Below are positions 13,665 to 21,097 of a stretch of 21,097 nucleotides of DNA, in pieces. The notes beneath the pieces were generated by a model that worked only from the letters and a program-made list of their open reading frames with translations, searched no databases and was not told the DNA's origin. The stretch is taken from contig CAYRWY010000046.1 of the NCBI GenBank assembly GCA_964427955.1, forward strand, positions 1 through 21,097, given 5' to 3'. Position 1 is the stretch's first letter. The number at the start of each line of letters is the position of its first letter. The position numbers and the translations under genes are program-made. This DNA comes from JACRBK01 sp964427955. GTDB taxonomy: Bacteria; Chloroflexota; Anaerolineae; Aggregatilineales; Aggregatilineaceae.

Positions 13665-15308
13665 ATGTGCCAAGTCTCAACAGCAACCGACCTCAGAACA
13701 ATCATCAAGTTGGCCCTGCCGATTGGCAGCCGATTGGTGACGGGGTACCCGACCACGCCGGTACAAACGGTTTCGCATCTGCGGAACCGCCCGCCCTTCT
13801 TTTCGGATATTGAGAGCAGCGAGATGGTGTTGGTCTCGACCGTGGCCCTGGCCAGCGGCACGAATCCGCTGTCGCTGGAGACCGTGATCGAGAAGCTGAC
13901 GCAGACCAAGGCCAGCGCGTTATGTGTGCAGGGAGCGCTCTCACCCCGTTCGCACCAGATCGCCCAGGCCGCCAATTTCCCCGTGATCAGTCTGCCGGAA
14001 CGCTCGGTGCTGCCCCAGGTCGAACGGGCCGTGCAGCGGCTGCTGACCGACCGGCGCGGGCAAATGGAACACCGCGCGACCGAGCTTCAGCAGACCTTGC
14101 AGCGCCATGCCACCAACCATCGCGGCCTGACCACCGTGCTCAACGTCCTGGCGCGGATGCTGGACCGTCCGGTGGTCGTGCACGACCGGTGGGGCAATGT
14201 GCTGGGCCGCGGGCTGCCCGCCTCGCATGGCCAGGATTGGGACGCCCATGCCGCGCTGGCTGGTGGAGCCGAATTCATCCGCCGCTTCGACCTCGAAGAT
14301 CGCGCTTTTTATGAAGATGACTGGCAGATCATCGAAAGCCCTGCCGGGTTGACCGCGCCGTTGATCCACCAGAGCCAGCTTTTGGGCTACGTCTCGGCTC
14401 TGACCGCGGGCACGGCGCCGGATGACTTCGATCTGCTGGCGCTGGAATTCAGCGTGCCCACCCTGGTCCGCGAGATGATGCGCCACCAGACCGTGGAAGT
14501 GAACGTCGAACCCGCGCGGCCCACGCGCGATTGGATCACCGATTGGCTGACGAATCCCACCGCCGACGATGCGCTGCTCGCGCTGCGCGCCGGACAGGAA
14601 AATTACCAGGCCGGATTGTGGTATGCCCTGGTGCTGTTCCGCTGGGTTCCCGACAACGACCGCGCCAACGGGGCTTTCTCGCCCGCGCGGATGGTGCGGC
14701 TGATCCAGAGCGAACTCCACCAGCGCCGCATTCAAGCGCCGGTCGGCCAGTACGTGGATCGCGCCGTGCTGCTGTTCCCCCTGGACGAGCCGCAGCAAAC
14801 CCAGCGTCTGAAGCAAATGGTCGGCCTGCTGCACCGCGTGTTGGCCCAGGCTGTGCCGGATGGTGAAGTGACGGCGGGCGTCGGGCGTCCCGCGATGGGC
14901 CTGACCGCCCTGCGCGAGTCATTCCGCGAAGCCGAACGCGCGCTCGCCCTGCCGCAGAAGCTGTGGGATGACAGCGCGGTGGCCTTCTTCGGCGACCTGA
15001 GCCTGTACGAGCTGCTGTTGGGCGTGGACGACAGCCAACTGCTGGGCAATTTCTGCGAGCACTGGCTGTCCACCCTGATGCGCTACGACGAGCAGCACCA
15101 CACCGACCTGCTGCCCACGCTCAGCGCCTATTTCGAGAACAATGGCAACATGGCCCGCACGGCGCACGTGTTGAACATCCACCGCAATACGCTGGTGTAC
15201 CGCCTGGGCCGCATCACCGAAATTCTCCAGCTCGACATGGACGACTCGAACGTGCGGCTGAATCTGCACCTGGCGCTGAAAGTCTACCGGATGCTGAGCG
15301 GCAGCTAA
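13665..15308 (+). CDS. PucR-family transcriptional regulator
   Basis: The protein has 547 residues, the usual size. PucR proteins activate or repress catabolic genes (purine, amino-acid or sugar-acid use) in response to metabolites. An N-terminal PucR-type domain covers about 10-130, with the GYPTTPVQTV and SEMVLVS strands typical of it. A GAF-like middle and a GGDEF-like region follow (about 290-420). The C-terminal HTH_30 domain contains TLSAYFENNGNMARTAHVLN (485-504), then IHRNTLVYRLGRI, the family hallmark. GGAAGG (13653-13658) precedes the ATG by 6 bases. Upstream lies the TTTAGGCAT array; downstream lies a strong terminator and then a PfkB-type gene. It is a plausible regulator of the sugar-kinase/SIS gene group to its right, which is inference from position. 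Confidence 0.92.
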   Translation: MCQVSTATDLRTIIKLALPIGSRLVTGYPTTPVQTVSHLRNRPPFFSDIESSEMVLVSTVALASGTNPLSLETVIEKLTQTKASALCVQGALSPRSHQIAQAANFPVISLPERSVLPQVERAVQRLLTDRRGQMEHRATELQQTLQRHATNHRGLTTVLNVLARMLDRPVVVHDRWGNVLGRGLPASHGQDWDAHAALAGGAEFIRRFDLEDRAFYEDDWQIIESPAGLTAPLIHQSQLLGYVSALTAGTAPDDFDLLALEFSVPTLVREMMRHQTVEVNVEPARPTRDWITDWLTNPTADDALLALRAGQENYQAGLWYALVLFRWVPDNDRANGAFSPARMVRLIQSELHQRRIQAPVGQYVDRAVLLFPLDEPQQTQRLKQMVGLLHRVLAQAVPDGEVTAGVGRPAMGLTALRESFREAERALALPQKLWDDSAVAFFGDLSLYELLLGVDDSQLLGNFCEHWLSTLMRYDEQHHTDLLPTLSAYFENNGNMARTAHVLNIHRNTLVYRLGRITEILQLDMDDSNVRLNLHLALKVYRMLSGS

Positions 15309-15341
15309 TACACGTCGGGTAGAAGTTGATCCTGTCCTTTC

Positions 15342-15367
15342 CTCCCCGCTCTGCGGGGAGTTTTTTT
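15342..15367 (+). terminator. Strong Rho-independent terminator after the PucR gene
   Basis: CTCCCCGC (15342-15349) and GCGGGGAG (15353-15360) form a perfect 8-bp GC-rich stem with a 3-base loop TCT, followed by seven T (15361-15367). It ends the regulator transcript, so the kinase group needs its own promoter. TATACT at 15401-15406 could be its -10 box, but no clear -35 is seen. Confidence 0.93.
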
Positions 15368-15442
15368 GTCATTTTCCTCGCAAATTCCTCCCGTCCCGGC
15401 TATACTTTTTCTTCGCGTCAGGGTATAGGAAGGGCAATCACT

Positions 15443-16351
15443 ATGAATTATGATTTTATTGGGGCGGGCGGATTATCCTATGACCTGGTGCTGAGCGTGG
15501 AAAGTCTGCCGCTGGCCGACGAAAAATACACCGCCGAGCTGATCGGCAAGCTGCCGGGGGGCTTCATCGCCAACGCCACCTGCTCCGCCGCGCGGCTGGG
15601 ACTGCGCGCCGGATATATCGGCTGGGTGGGCGATGACGGCGAAGGCGAGATGCTGCGCGCCGATTTCTTCGAGTGGAACGTCGATCCGGGAGGCCTGGCG
15701 GTCGTGCGCGGCGAGTGCACCCCCTTCACGGTCGTGGTGACGGATCACCGCGGCAAGCGGTCGATTGTCGTGCCTTCATTTCCTCTGTACAACACGATCC
15801 TGTCCTATGAACAGGCCCAGTACGCCGCCCAGGCCAAAGTGGTCTACACCTTCCCCCGCGACGCGGCCTGGTGCCGCCAGCTTCGCCAGGCGACGCTGGA
15901 ATCCGGCGGACTGCTGGCGTTGGACGTGGAAACGACCGCGCCGATGACGGGCGACGAACTGCGCGACGTGGTGCGCATGGCCGATGTGGTGTTCATCGCG
16001 GAGCATGGGCTGAAAAAAATGGGGCTGCGCTCGATTGCGGACCTGGTCGGGCCGCGCCAGTGGGTGATCATGACGGCGGGCGGGCGGGGATCGTATGGCA
16101 TCGCGCACGGCCAGCGGCGGGCCGTCCACCGCAAGGCGTTCGAGGTCCCGGTGGTGGATACGACCGGCGCAGGCGACTGCTTTCACGCCGCGCTGATCGC
16201 CGCCAAACTGGAAGGGGCCACGCTGGACGAGGCGCTCACCTTTGCCGGAGCGGCGGCGGCGCTCAAGGTGCAGCACCGCGGGCCGCGCGGCGGACTGCCG
16301 ACCCATGCCGAAGTCGAGGGGTTGGTGCTGACCGCTCGCTACCGGGTTTGA
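15443..16351 (+). CDS. PfkB/ribokinase-family carbohydrate kinase (GAGD type)
   Basis: The protein has 302 residues, the normal family length. The family phosphorylates sugars, nucleosides or related alcohols with ATP in the cytoplasm. The substrate-side motif LPGGFIANATCSAARLG appears near residues 33-49. The anion hole and catalytic base lie in DTTGAGDCF, with Gly242-Ala243-Gly244-Asp245. The Mg-related NxxE motif is not present at the expected place, which reads FIAEHGLKKMG. The ATG was chosen because AAGGG (15430-15434) lies 8 bases upstream; the frame opens earlier at 15326 but runs back into the terminator. It is the first of three PfkB-like genes in the same direction. The substrate cannot be told from the sequence. 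Confidence 0.88.
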   Translation: MNYDFIGAGGLSYDLVLSVESLPLADEKYTAELIGKLPGGFIANATCSAARLGLRAGYIGWVGDDGEGEMLRADFFEWNVDPGGLAVVRGECTPFTVVVTDHRGKRSIVVPSFPLYNTILSYEQAQYAAQAKVVYTFPRDAAWCRQLRQATLESGGLLALDVETTAPMTGDELRDVVRMADVVFIAEHGLKKMGLRSIADLVGPRQWVIMTAGGRGSYGIAHGQRRAVHRKAFEVPVVDTTGAGDCFHAALIAAKLEGATLDEALTFAGAAAALKVQHRGPRGGLPTHAEVEGLVLTARYRV

Positions 16352-16405
16352 TTCCCGCGAACGATTTTCCCAGTATTCGATCAAGGTAAATAGTGGAGTT
16401 GACGT

Positions 16406-17329
16406 GTGATAGAAGGCGTGGCATTTGGCATCATCGTAGACGACATCGTATTTCCTACCGGCGAAACACGCCTGGGAGTGTTGGGAGGGGGCGGCGTCCA
16501 AACGGCGTGGGGCATGGCGGCGGCGCTGGGTTCCGGTGAGCGCGTGGGATTGGCCGCCGGGATCGGGGCCGATCTGGACGAGATCACGCTGGCTCCGCTC
16601 CTTGGAGCCGGGATCGACCTGGCAGGGCTGCGCCGCAGCGAACTGCCGACGCCGCGGGCCTGGCAGGTGCTGGAATTCAGCGGGCGGCGCACCCAGGTCT
16701 GGCGCGTGCCGGTGCAGACACTCGGCGCGCAAATGGCGCGGCGCTGGGATCTCCTGCCCGAAGCCTACCGCAGCGCCCGCTATTTTCACTGGGGCATTCA
16801 TCCCGGTGACGACAGGTCGTTGGCATTTGCCGAAGACCTGCGCCAGCGGGGACGGCGCGTCAGCCTGGAACCGTTCAAGCCGCCGGATCGCCCCCTGTCC
16901 GACGACGAAATTCGCGCGCTGCTGGCCGCGTGCGACGTGTTTTCCCCGAACTGGCTGGAAGCCATTCAGATCGCCCAATGTGATGATTATCCTGCCCTGC
17001 TCGCGCGGTTTCGCGCGTTGGGCGGGCGAATTCTGGCGATCCGGCGCGGCGACGAAGGCGCGGACGTGTGGAACCTGGCGGAGGGGCGTGGCGTACACGT
17101 CCCGGCCATTCAGACCACGGTGATCGACGTGGTGGGCGCGGGGAATGCATTCTGCGGGGCGCTGCTGGCACGGCTGGACGAAGGATTGGAATCCGCCGCC
17201 TGCCATGCCAGTGCCGCTGCCTCCTACCTGATCGAGCAGGTGGGCCTCCCGGCGGCGTTGCCCGATCCGGCGGAGTATGCCCGCCGGGTGGACGAGGCGC
17301 AGGCCGGAATGCAGCCGCTTAGAGGGTGA
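16406..17329 (+). CDS. PfkB-like protein with GAGN in place of GAGD, copy 1
   Basis: The protein has 307 residues with the ribokinase fold. The N-terminus carries VDDIVFPTGETRLGVLGGGG, with the di-glycine substrate loop. The NxxE motif is present as SPNWLE (Asn182, Glu185). The anion-hole motif reads VVGAGNAF, so the usual catalytic aspartate is Asn247. The start is GTG with GGAG (16395-16398) 7 bases upstream. The gap to the preceding kinase is 54 bases. It is clearly a paralogue of the protein at 18955, which shares the DDIVFPxGETRxGVLGG signature and GAGN. From memory, yeast Mak32-type PfkB proteins also have GAGN, so this may be a non-kinase or altered kinase subfamily. The last 11 bases overlap the convergent DsrE-type gene. 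Confidence 0.85.
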   Translation: MIEGVAFGIIVDDIVFPTGETRLGVLGGGGVQTAWGMAAALGSGERVGLAAGIGADLDEITLAPLLGAGIDLAGLRRSELPTPRAWQVLEFSGRRTQVWRVPVQTLGAQMARRWDLLPEAYRSARYFHWGIHPGDDRSLAFAEDLRQRGRRVSLEPFKPPDRPLSDDEIRALLAACDVFSPNWLEAIQIAQCDDYPALLARFRALGGRILAIRRGDEGADVWNLAEGRGVHVPAIQTTVIDVVGAGNAFCGALLARLDEGLESAACHASAAASYLIEQVGLPAALPDPAEYARRVDEAQAGMQPLRG

Positions 17330-17675
17330 TCACCTTATCGGCGCGCCACTGGGCCTCGACGATGTCCGCCATGCTGCCGACGATGCCCACGCGGTGCTGA
17401 TCGGCCAGTTGGAAATAGTTCAGGCAGGTGCTGCACACGATCAGGGTGACGCCCGCCTCTTGCAGCGCGCGCAGTTGCTCCAGGACCGGCGATCCCGCAC
17501 AGGTGAGGCGGACGCCCTCGGTATAGAAGCAGATCGCGGCGGGCAGCTTGCCGTCGTCGAGGAGAATCTGAAAATACTTGGCGATCAGGGTATGCTGGAG
17601 TTCCGGGTTGGCCTGGCCCATCCCGTCGGCGCGTACCAGGATTACGGTGGCCGTTTTGCCAGATGCTTGAACCAT
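17319..17675 (-). CDS. DsrE-family protein like the C-terminal domain of YedF
   Basis: The protein has 118 residues and corresponds to the DsrE-like half of the selenium-metabolism-associated protein YedF. It shows the typical VRLTCAGSPVLEQLRALQEA, then GVTLIVCSTCLNYF and VGIVGSMADIV. Cys81 and Cys84 form the CSTC pair, and Cys59 is also present. The TusA-like N-terminal domain of full YedF is absent. DsrE proteins take part in sulfur transfer or bind small sulfur/selenium species; the exact role of this type is unknown. The ATG (17673-17675) was chosen because AAGGA lies 9 bases upstream; the longer frame to 17744 would run into the SIS gene leader. It is the only minus-strand gene inside the kinase/SIS group and starts divergently from the SIS gene (83 bases between). 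Confidence 0.82.
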   Translation of the reverse strand: MVQASGKTATVILVRADGMGQANPELQHTLIAKYFQILLDDGKLPAAICFYTEGVRLTCAGSPVLEQLRALQEAGVTLIVCSTCLNYFQLADQHRVGIVGSMADIVEAQWRADKVITL

Positions 17676-17758
17676 CGTACAATGTCCTTCAGTTTGGCTG
17701 AACAAGAACCGTCCGTTTGATAATAGCAGATCGTTTTCATCCACGTAAGGAAGCTCTC

Positions 17759-18952
17759 ATGTCTACTCGTTCTCCCATGCACCAACAGATCGACACGCTG
17801 CCGCAGCTCGTCCGTGAGATCGCTCACTCGTTTGACGAGTCGGCGCGGGCCACCTTTGATTTCGAACTGTGCACCTCGGTCAAGCGGATCTATCTCGTGG
17901 GCTGCGGTGACAGCTACCATGCCCCGGTGGGGGCGGAACTGGCGTTCCACGAGCTGGCCGGAGTCCCCACCCAGGCCGTGAATGCGCTGGCGTTCAGCCG
18001 CTACGTGGTCCCGCACCTGCCGCCGACCGGCCCGAAAACTAACCTGGTGATCGCTGTGTCGGTGTCCGGCGTAGTCAGCCGGACCATCGAGTCGATGCGG
18101 CTGGCGCGGCAGGCGGGCGCGGTGGCGGTGGCGCTGACCGGCACGCCCAGCGCCCCGTTGGCGCAGGCGGCGGAAAAAGTCTTCAAGACGACCGTTCCCC
18201 CTCTGCCCGACGAACTCAGAGGCATGGTGGTGCCGGGCGTACGCTCCTATCTCGCGTCGCAGATGGGGCTGTACAGCGCCGCGATCCGCATCGGCGAGGT
18301 GCGTGGACATCTCACCACGGCTCAGGCCAATCTCCTGCGGGCGGAACTGGTCCATCTCGCCGACGTGATGGAAGCGACGATCCAGGCGTGTGAGCCGGTG
18401 GCCCACGAGATCATGCAGCGGTGGAGTAACCTCTCCGAATTTGTGTACGTGGGTGCAGGTCCACTGTACGGCGTGGCGATGTTCAGCGCGGCTAAGATGC
18501 TCGAAGCGAGCGGCGATCCGTCGATGGCGCAGGATACCGAGGAATGGGCGCATTTGCAGTATTTTTCGGCGCGCCCCGATACGCCCACCGTGCTGATCAG
18601 CGCGGCGCAGCACGACGCCGACCGCATGGCCGAAGTCGCCCGCGCCGCCGAGTCGATTGGGCGGCGCACGGTGGCCGTGGTGCCGGAAGGCGAACGCGCC
18701 ATCAGCGAGTTTGTGCACCACGTGCTGCCGGTGAAAGGGTCGGTGCGCGAGTGCTTCGCCCCGCTGGTCTACAGCATCCCCGGCGAACTGCTGGCGGCTG
18801 AACGGGCCACGGTGGTGGGATCGACGTACTTCCAGGGCTTCGGCGGCGGGCGCACGGTCGATTGGGCGGACGGTGCAAGCCGGATTCGTGACAGCCACGT
18901 GGTCGAAAACCTGGCGGATCTGAAACCGCAGCTCCCTGGGAAAGCACAGTAG
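17759..18952 (+). CDS. Double-SIS-domain sugar isomerase/deaminase-like protein (GlmS-isomerase/FrlB/AgaS-like)
   Basis: The protein has 397 residues with two SIS domains, the layout of the GlmS isomerase half and of the FrlB and AgaS enzymes. These act on phosphosugars or aminosugar phosphates. SIS 1 begins at about 40 with IYLVGCGDSYHAPVGAE and contains the phosphosugar loop SVSGVVSRT. SIS 2 begins at about 225 with EFVYVGAGPLYGVAMFSAAK and includes EASGDPSMAQDTEEWAHL, a stretch like the Glu-containing active-site region of GlmS-type isomerases. No glutaminase domain is present. The start is ATG 17759 with AAGGA (17747-17751) 7 bases upstream. The next gene, a GAGN-type PfkB-like protein, starts 2 bases after the stop, so the two are translationally coupled. 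The substrate is unknown; a kinase-plus-SIS pair recalls the fructosamine pathway (FrlD/FrlB) but is not proof. Confidence 0.85.
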   Translation: MSTRSPMHQQIDTLPQLVREIAHSFDESARATFDFELCTSVKRIYLVGCGDSYHAPVGAELAFHELAGVPTQAVNALAFSRYVVPHLPPTGPKTNLVIAVSVSGVVSRTIESMRLARQAGAVAVALTGTPSAPLAQAAEKVFKTTVPPLPDELRGMVVPGVRSYLASQMGLYSAAIRIGEVRGHLTTAQANLLRAELVHLADVMEATIQACEPVAHEIMQRWSNLSEFVYVGAGPLYGVAMFSAAKMLEASGDPSMAQDTEEWAHLQYFSARPDTPTVLISAAQHDADRMAEVARAAESIGRRTVAVVPEGERAISEFVHHVLPVKGSVRECFAPLVYSIPGELLAAERATVVGSTYFQGFGGGRTVDWADGASRIRDSHVVENLADLKPQLPGKAQ

Positions 18953-18954
18953 CG

Positions 18955-19878
18955 ATGGCCGACACCGAGGGACCCGCATACGTCTGTGTGGGCTGCATTT
19001 TCATCGACGATATCGTGTTTCCGAGCGGCGAGACCCGTATGGGGGTGCTGGGCGGCGCAGTCTCGCACGCCGCCGCCGGGATGATGATCTGGGGACAGCG
19101 TCCGGGCGTCTGTTCGAGCGCCGGACTCGATCTGCCCGACGCAGCCCGGCTGCGCCTGGAACGGGATTTCGACCTGCGCGGCGTCGCCTGGCTCCCGCAG
19201 CCCCAGGCGCGCGCCTGGCAGATTTTTGAATGGGATGGCAAGCGGACGGAAATCTACCGCGTCGATGACGTCGAGCCGTACTTGCGCGGCCCGGAGGTGC
19301 AGCAGACTCCGGTGGCCTACCAGTCGGCGAACGCGGTCTACCTGATTCGCGCGTCGGACAGTTTGCCGGACTGGCGGGCCATGTTCCCGCGCGCGACGAT
19401 CTTTTGGGAGCCGGAGCAGCAGTACATGGTGCGCGCCAACGCCGCCAGCTTCCGGAATGCGCTGCCCCTGGTGGACATCGTGTCGCCCAACCTGCTCGAA
19501 GCGTCGCAGGTGTATGGCATCACCGATCCGGCTTCGCTGGTACGCGTCATGCTCGACGACGGTGCGCGGATCGCCGTGCTGCGCATGGGCGAAAAAGGCT
19601 CGCTGGCGGGCATACGGGGCAGTGATACGATGCTGAAGGTACCCGCGGTCCCTGTGCCCCAGATCGTCGATCAGACCGGCGCGGGGAACACGTACTGCGG
19701 CGGGTTCCTGGTCGGCTGGATGGCGACCGGCAGCCTCAGCCTGGCGGCGTCCTACGGGGCAGTGGCCGCGTCATTCGCGCTGGAAGTGACCGGCGTGGCC
19801 GATCCCCCGTCAGATTTTGCGGCGCTGCGCGATCAGCGGTTGAACTGGCTGCGCGGTCGGATCGTCGAATTCTCGTAG
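18955..19878 (+). CDS. PfkB-like protein with GAGN in place of GAGD, copy 2
   Basis: The protein has 307 residues with the ribokinase fold. The N-terminus has CIFIDDIVFPSGETRMGVLG, the same signature as the protein at 16406. NxxE is present as SPNLLE (Asn179, Glu182). The anion-hole motif is DQTGAGNTYCGG with Asn245 in the place of the catalytic Asp. It starts 2 bases after the SIS stop and lacks a good ribosome site, which points to coupled translation. The N-terminal lid differs from copy 1, with fewer residues between the GG loop and the core, so the two may bind different ligands or form a heteromer. The substrate is unknown. A non-kinase role, such as regulation or a binding partner of the SIS enzyme, is possible. 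Confidence 0.85.
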   Translation: MADTEGPAYVCVGCIFIDDIVFPSGETRMGVLGGAVSHAAAGMMIWGQRPGVCSSAGLDLPDAARLRLERDFDLRGVAWLPQPQARAWQIFEWDGKRTEIYRVDDVEPYLRGPEVQQTPVAYQSANAVYLIRASDSLPDWRAMFPRATIFWEPEQQYMVRANAASFRNALPLVDIVSPNLLEASQVYGITDPASLVRVMLDDGARIAVLRMGEKGSLAGIRGSDTMLKVPAVPVPQIVDQTGAGNTYCGGFLVGWMATGSLSLAASYGAVAASFALEVTGVADPPSDFAALRDQRLNWLRGRIVEFS

Positions 19879-19947
19879 CAGGGGCAAAGGGGGTGGGTAA
19901 AAACATTGAACAGGCGAAAAATCGCTGGGTTCTACCTCACCCCCCGG

Positions 19948-19974
19948 CCCCCTCTCCACCCGGTGGCGAGGGGG
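19948..19974. repeat. GC-rich hairpin element in the intergenic region 19879-20151
   Basis: CCCCCTC (19948-19954) pairs with GAGGGGG (19968-19974), with an inner CCAC/GTGG stem (19956-19959 and 19963-19966), in the gap between the third PfkB-like gene and the GNAT gene. C-rich/G-rich intergenic segments of this kind recur in many Chloroflexota genomes. No T-run follows, so it is not a simple terminator. The rest of the 273-base gap holds no gene that I can support and no clear promoter. Confidence 0.45.
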
Positions 19975-20151
19975 AGCGGCACGGCGGAAACGTCGAGGTA
20001 GGGGCGTTGCGATCTGTGTTGAAAGAATGAAAACTGACCCTCAATACGTGCCCGACCCTGAAACCCGGTGAAGGGGAGGACCAGCATGGAAATCCTCTGC
20101 GGGGTGGCGGGGCAATTACCGATCTGCGATTCAGTCCAATAAAGGGACAAG

Positions 20152-21097
20152 ATGGTGCTCTCAACCCAGAATTCGTCCGATCTTCCCCAATGCATCACCC
20201 GGTTGATGACCCCCGCCGACCTCAAGCTGGTTTGCCAGATCGACCGCGATGCCTTCGAAGCCTACCACCGCCAGCAGCACCGGCTGGTCCAGCCGCTCCG
20301 GCTGCGCACGCCCGAAAATATGAACGCGGCCATCCGGCGGCCTTATCCGGGTGTGGTCGTGGAAGCGCCGCCGGGCCGGATCGTGGGCTACTGCTTCACG
20401 CACGTGTGGGGATCGCTGGGCTGGCTGGGCACGCTGGGGGTGGCGCCGCGCAGCCAGGGCTTTGGTCTGGGGCGGGCAGTGATCGCGGGCGGACTGGACC
20501 TGCTGCGGCAGGCGGGCTGTACCCGGCTAGCGCTCGAAACCATGCCGGAGAGCGGCAAAAACCTGGCGCTCTACACCCGGTTGGGCCTGGACGCGCAGCA
20601 CTTGACCTTCGTGCTGCAAGGATCGGGGCCTATCGCCAGCCGCACCGCTTATGAATTGTGGGACGGCGAAGGGGCGCTGCGCGAGATCGCCTCGCAGGTC
20701 GTCCCCGGCCTGGACCCGACGCCCGCCGCGCGCTGGCTGGACGACGAAGCCGGGGGCGAGTCGCTGGTCTGGCGCGAGCAGGATCAGCCGGTCGCGTTCG
20801 CGCTGGTGCGCCATGCCGCCCGCCGCCTGGAAGCCATGCAGAATTACCTGAATGTCGAGGTGCTGGCGTGTCTGCCGGAGGCCGCGCCGCACTGGCCCCG
20901 CTACTTGAGCGAACTGGCTGCCTACGCTCATCGTCGGCAGAAAGCCGGGTTGGTGCTGCCGGTCAGCGCTCAGCAGATGCCGCTGCTGCGCGCGCTGCTG
21001 GACCAGGGGATGCAGATCGCCTATTCGCGCGTGCGCATGGTGCAGGGTGCGCCGATTGGCGATCCCGGCGCGCTGCTGATGCTCACGCTGGCGATGT
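20152..21097 (+). CDS. GNAT-family N-acetyltransferase, probably two tandem GNAT domains, cut by the window end
   Basis: The frame is open from ATG 20152 to the last base, giving at least 315 residues, so the C-terminus is missing. GNAT enzymes move an acetyl group from acetyl-CoA to an amine. The first domain (about 15-155) shows LGVAPRSQGFGLGRAVIAGG, with the acetyl-CoA pyrophosphate loop QGFGLG at 102-107, then ALYTRLGL, the usual end of the GNAT core. The second half (about 160-315) resembles a degenerate second GNAT domain. It ends near DQGMQIAYSRVRMV, like the RGF-type ending where a residue about to be modified is scored. AAGGG (20142-20146) lies 5 bases ahead of the ATG. It follows the kinase/SIS group but is separated by a 273-base gap, so it may be independent. 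Confidence 0.8.
   Translation, partial: MVLSTQNSSDLPQCITRLMTPADLKLVCQIDRDAFEAYHRQQHRLVQPLRLRTPENMNAAIRRPYPGVVVEAPPGRIVGYCFTHVWGSLGWLGTLGVAPRSQGFGLGRAVIAGGLDLLRQAGCTRLALETMPESGKNLALYTRLGLDAQHLTFVLQGSGPIASRTAYELWDGEGALREIASQVVPGLDPTPAARWLDDEAGGESLVWREQDQPVAFALVRHAARRLEAMQNYLNVEVLACLPEAAPHWPRYLSELAAYAHRRQKAGLVLPVSAQQMPLLRALLDQGMQIAYSRVRMVQGAPIGDPGALLMLTLAM

Noticed and set aside
13583..13813. 76-codon frame upstream of and overlapping the PucR gene start, considered as a leader peptide
   Set aside because: It has no ribosome site and overlaps the PucR gene by about 150 bases in another frame. Its composition is not protein-like.
15776..17206. 476-codon minus-strand frame opposite two PfkB-type genes
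   Set aside because: It lies antisense to two well-supported genes. Its translation is His/Arg/Gln-rich without any family pattern, as expected from reading GC-rich codons backwards.
17642..18979. 445-codon minus-strand frame opposite the SIS gene
   Set aside because: It is antisense to the SIS gene with typical shadow composition (Arg, His, Gly), and has no ribosome site or motif.
19932..20225. Minus-strand frames in the gap before the GNAT gene
   Set aside because: The translation ends in the pattern expected from a GC-rich intergenic repeat (GWRGGRG), with no ribosome site, so it is treated as non-coding repeat.
1..21097. CRISPR array, phage module or anti-phage defence island
   Set aside because: No regularly spaced direct repeats, integrase, structural phage genes or known defence enzymes were seen. 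Most genes are of metabolic, envelope or signalling type.

Overview
The window is high-GC DNA, densely packed with genes on both strands. It looks like a chromosomal segment of a Chloroflexota bacterium, most likely Anaerolineae-like. That assignment is inference. It rests on GC-rich codon use with several TTG/GTG starts, a membrane-anchored protein with a long Thr/Pro/Ser linker, a PucR regulator followed by several PfkB-family genes, and a C-rich/G-rich intergenic repeat. No marker gene fixes the taxonomy. I see no phage, plasmid, intact transposon or CRISPR array.

Left part (1-5313). A tRNA-Val(CAC) gene with its own promoter and terminator precedes a membrane GAF-type histidine kinase with a proline-rich tail. 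On the minus strand there is a probable three-gene operon: SAM methyltransferase, then a sortase, then a small tail-anchored membrane protein. A small N-terminally anchored protein of unknown function starts divergently from it.

Middle part (5310-13368). This holds the lipid II flippase MurJ, a small two-helix membrane protein, and a multi-spanning molybdopterin oxidoreductase of the sulfite oxidase/YedY superfamily with an internal twin-arginine motif. Next comes a small protein that resembles a REP-associated tyrosine transposase but has lost the HUH histidines. A kynureninase-like enzyme is followed by a decayed kynurenine formamidase remnant, and then by two similar stand-alone receiver-domain proteins separated by a terminator and a promoter. 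A convergent membrane protein with a Thr/Pro-rich linker closes this part.

Right part (13400-21097). A compact regulatory region carries three copies of TTTAGGCAT, two direct and one inverted, ahead of a PucR-family regulator. A strong terminator follows, then a sugar-metabolism-like group: a PfkB-family protein with the normal GAGD motif, a second PfkB-like protein with GAGN, a convergent DsrE-type protein like the C-terminal half of YedF, a double-SIS sugar isomerase/deaminase-like protein, a third PfkB-like protein again with GAGN, and a GNAT protein that runs off the window. The two GAGN proteins share a distinctive N-terminal signature (DDIVFPxGETRxGVLGG) and bracket the SIS gene. I infer a locus for phosphorylating and rearranging an unidentified sugar or sugar derivative, possibly controlled by the PucR protein. 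This set is the best candidate in the window for something undescribed.
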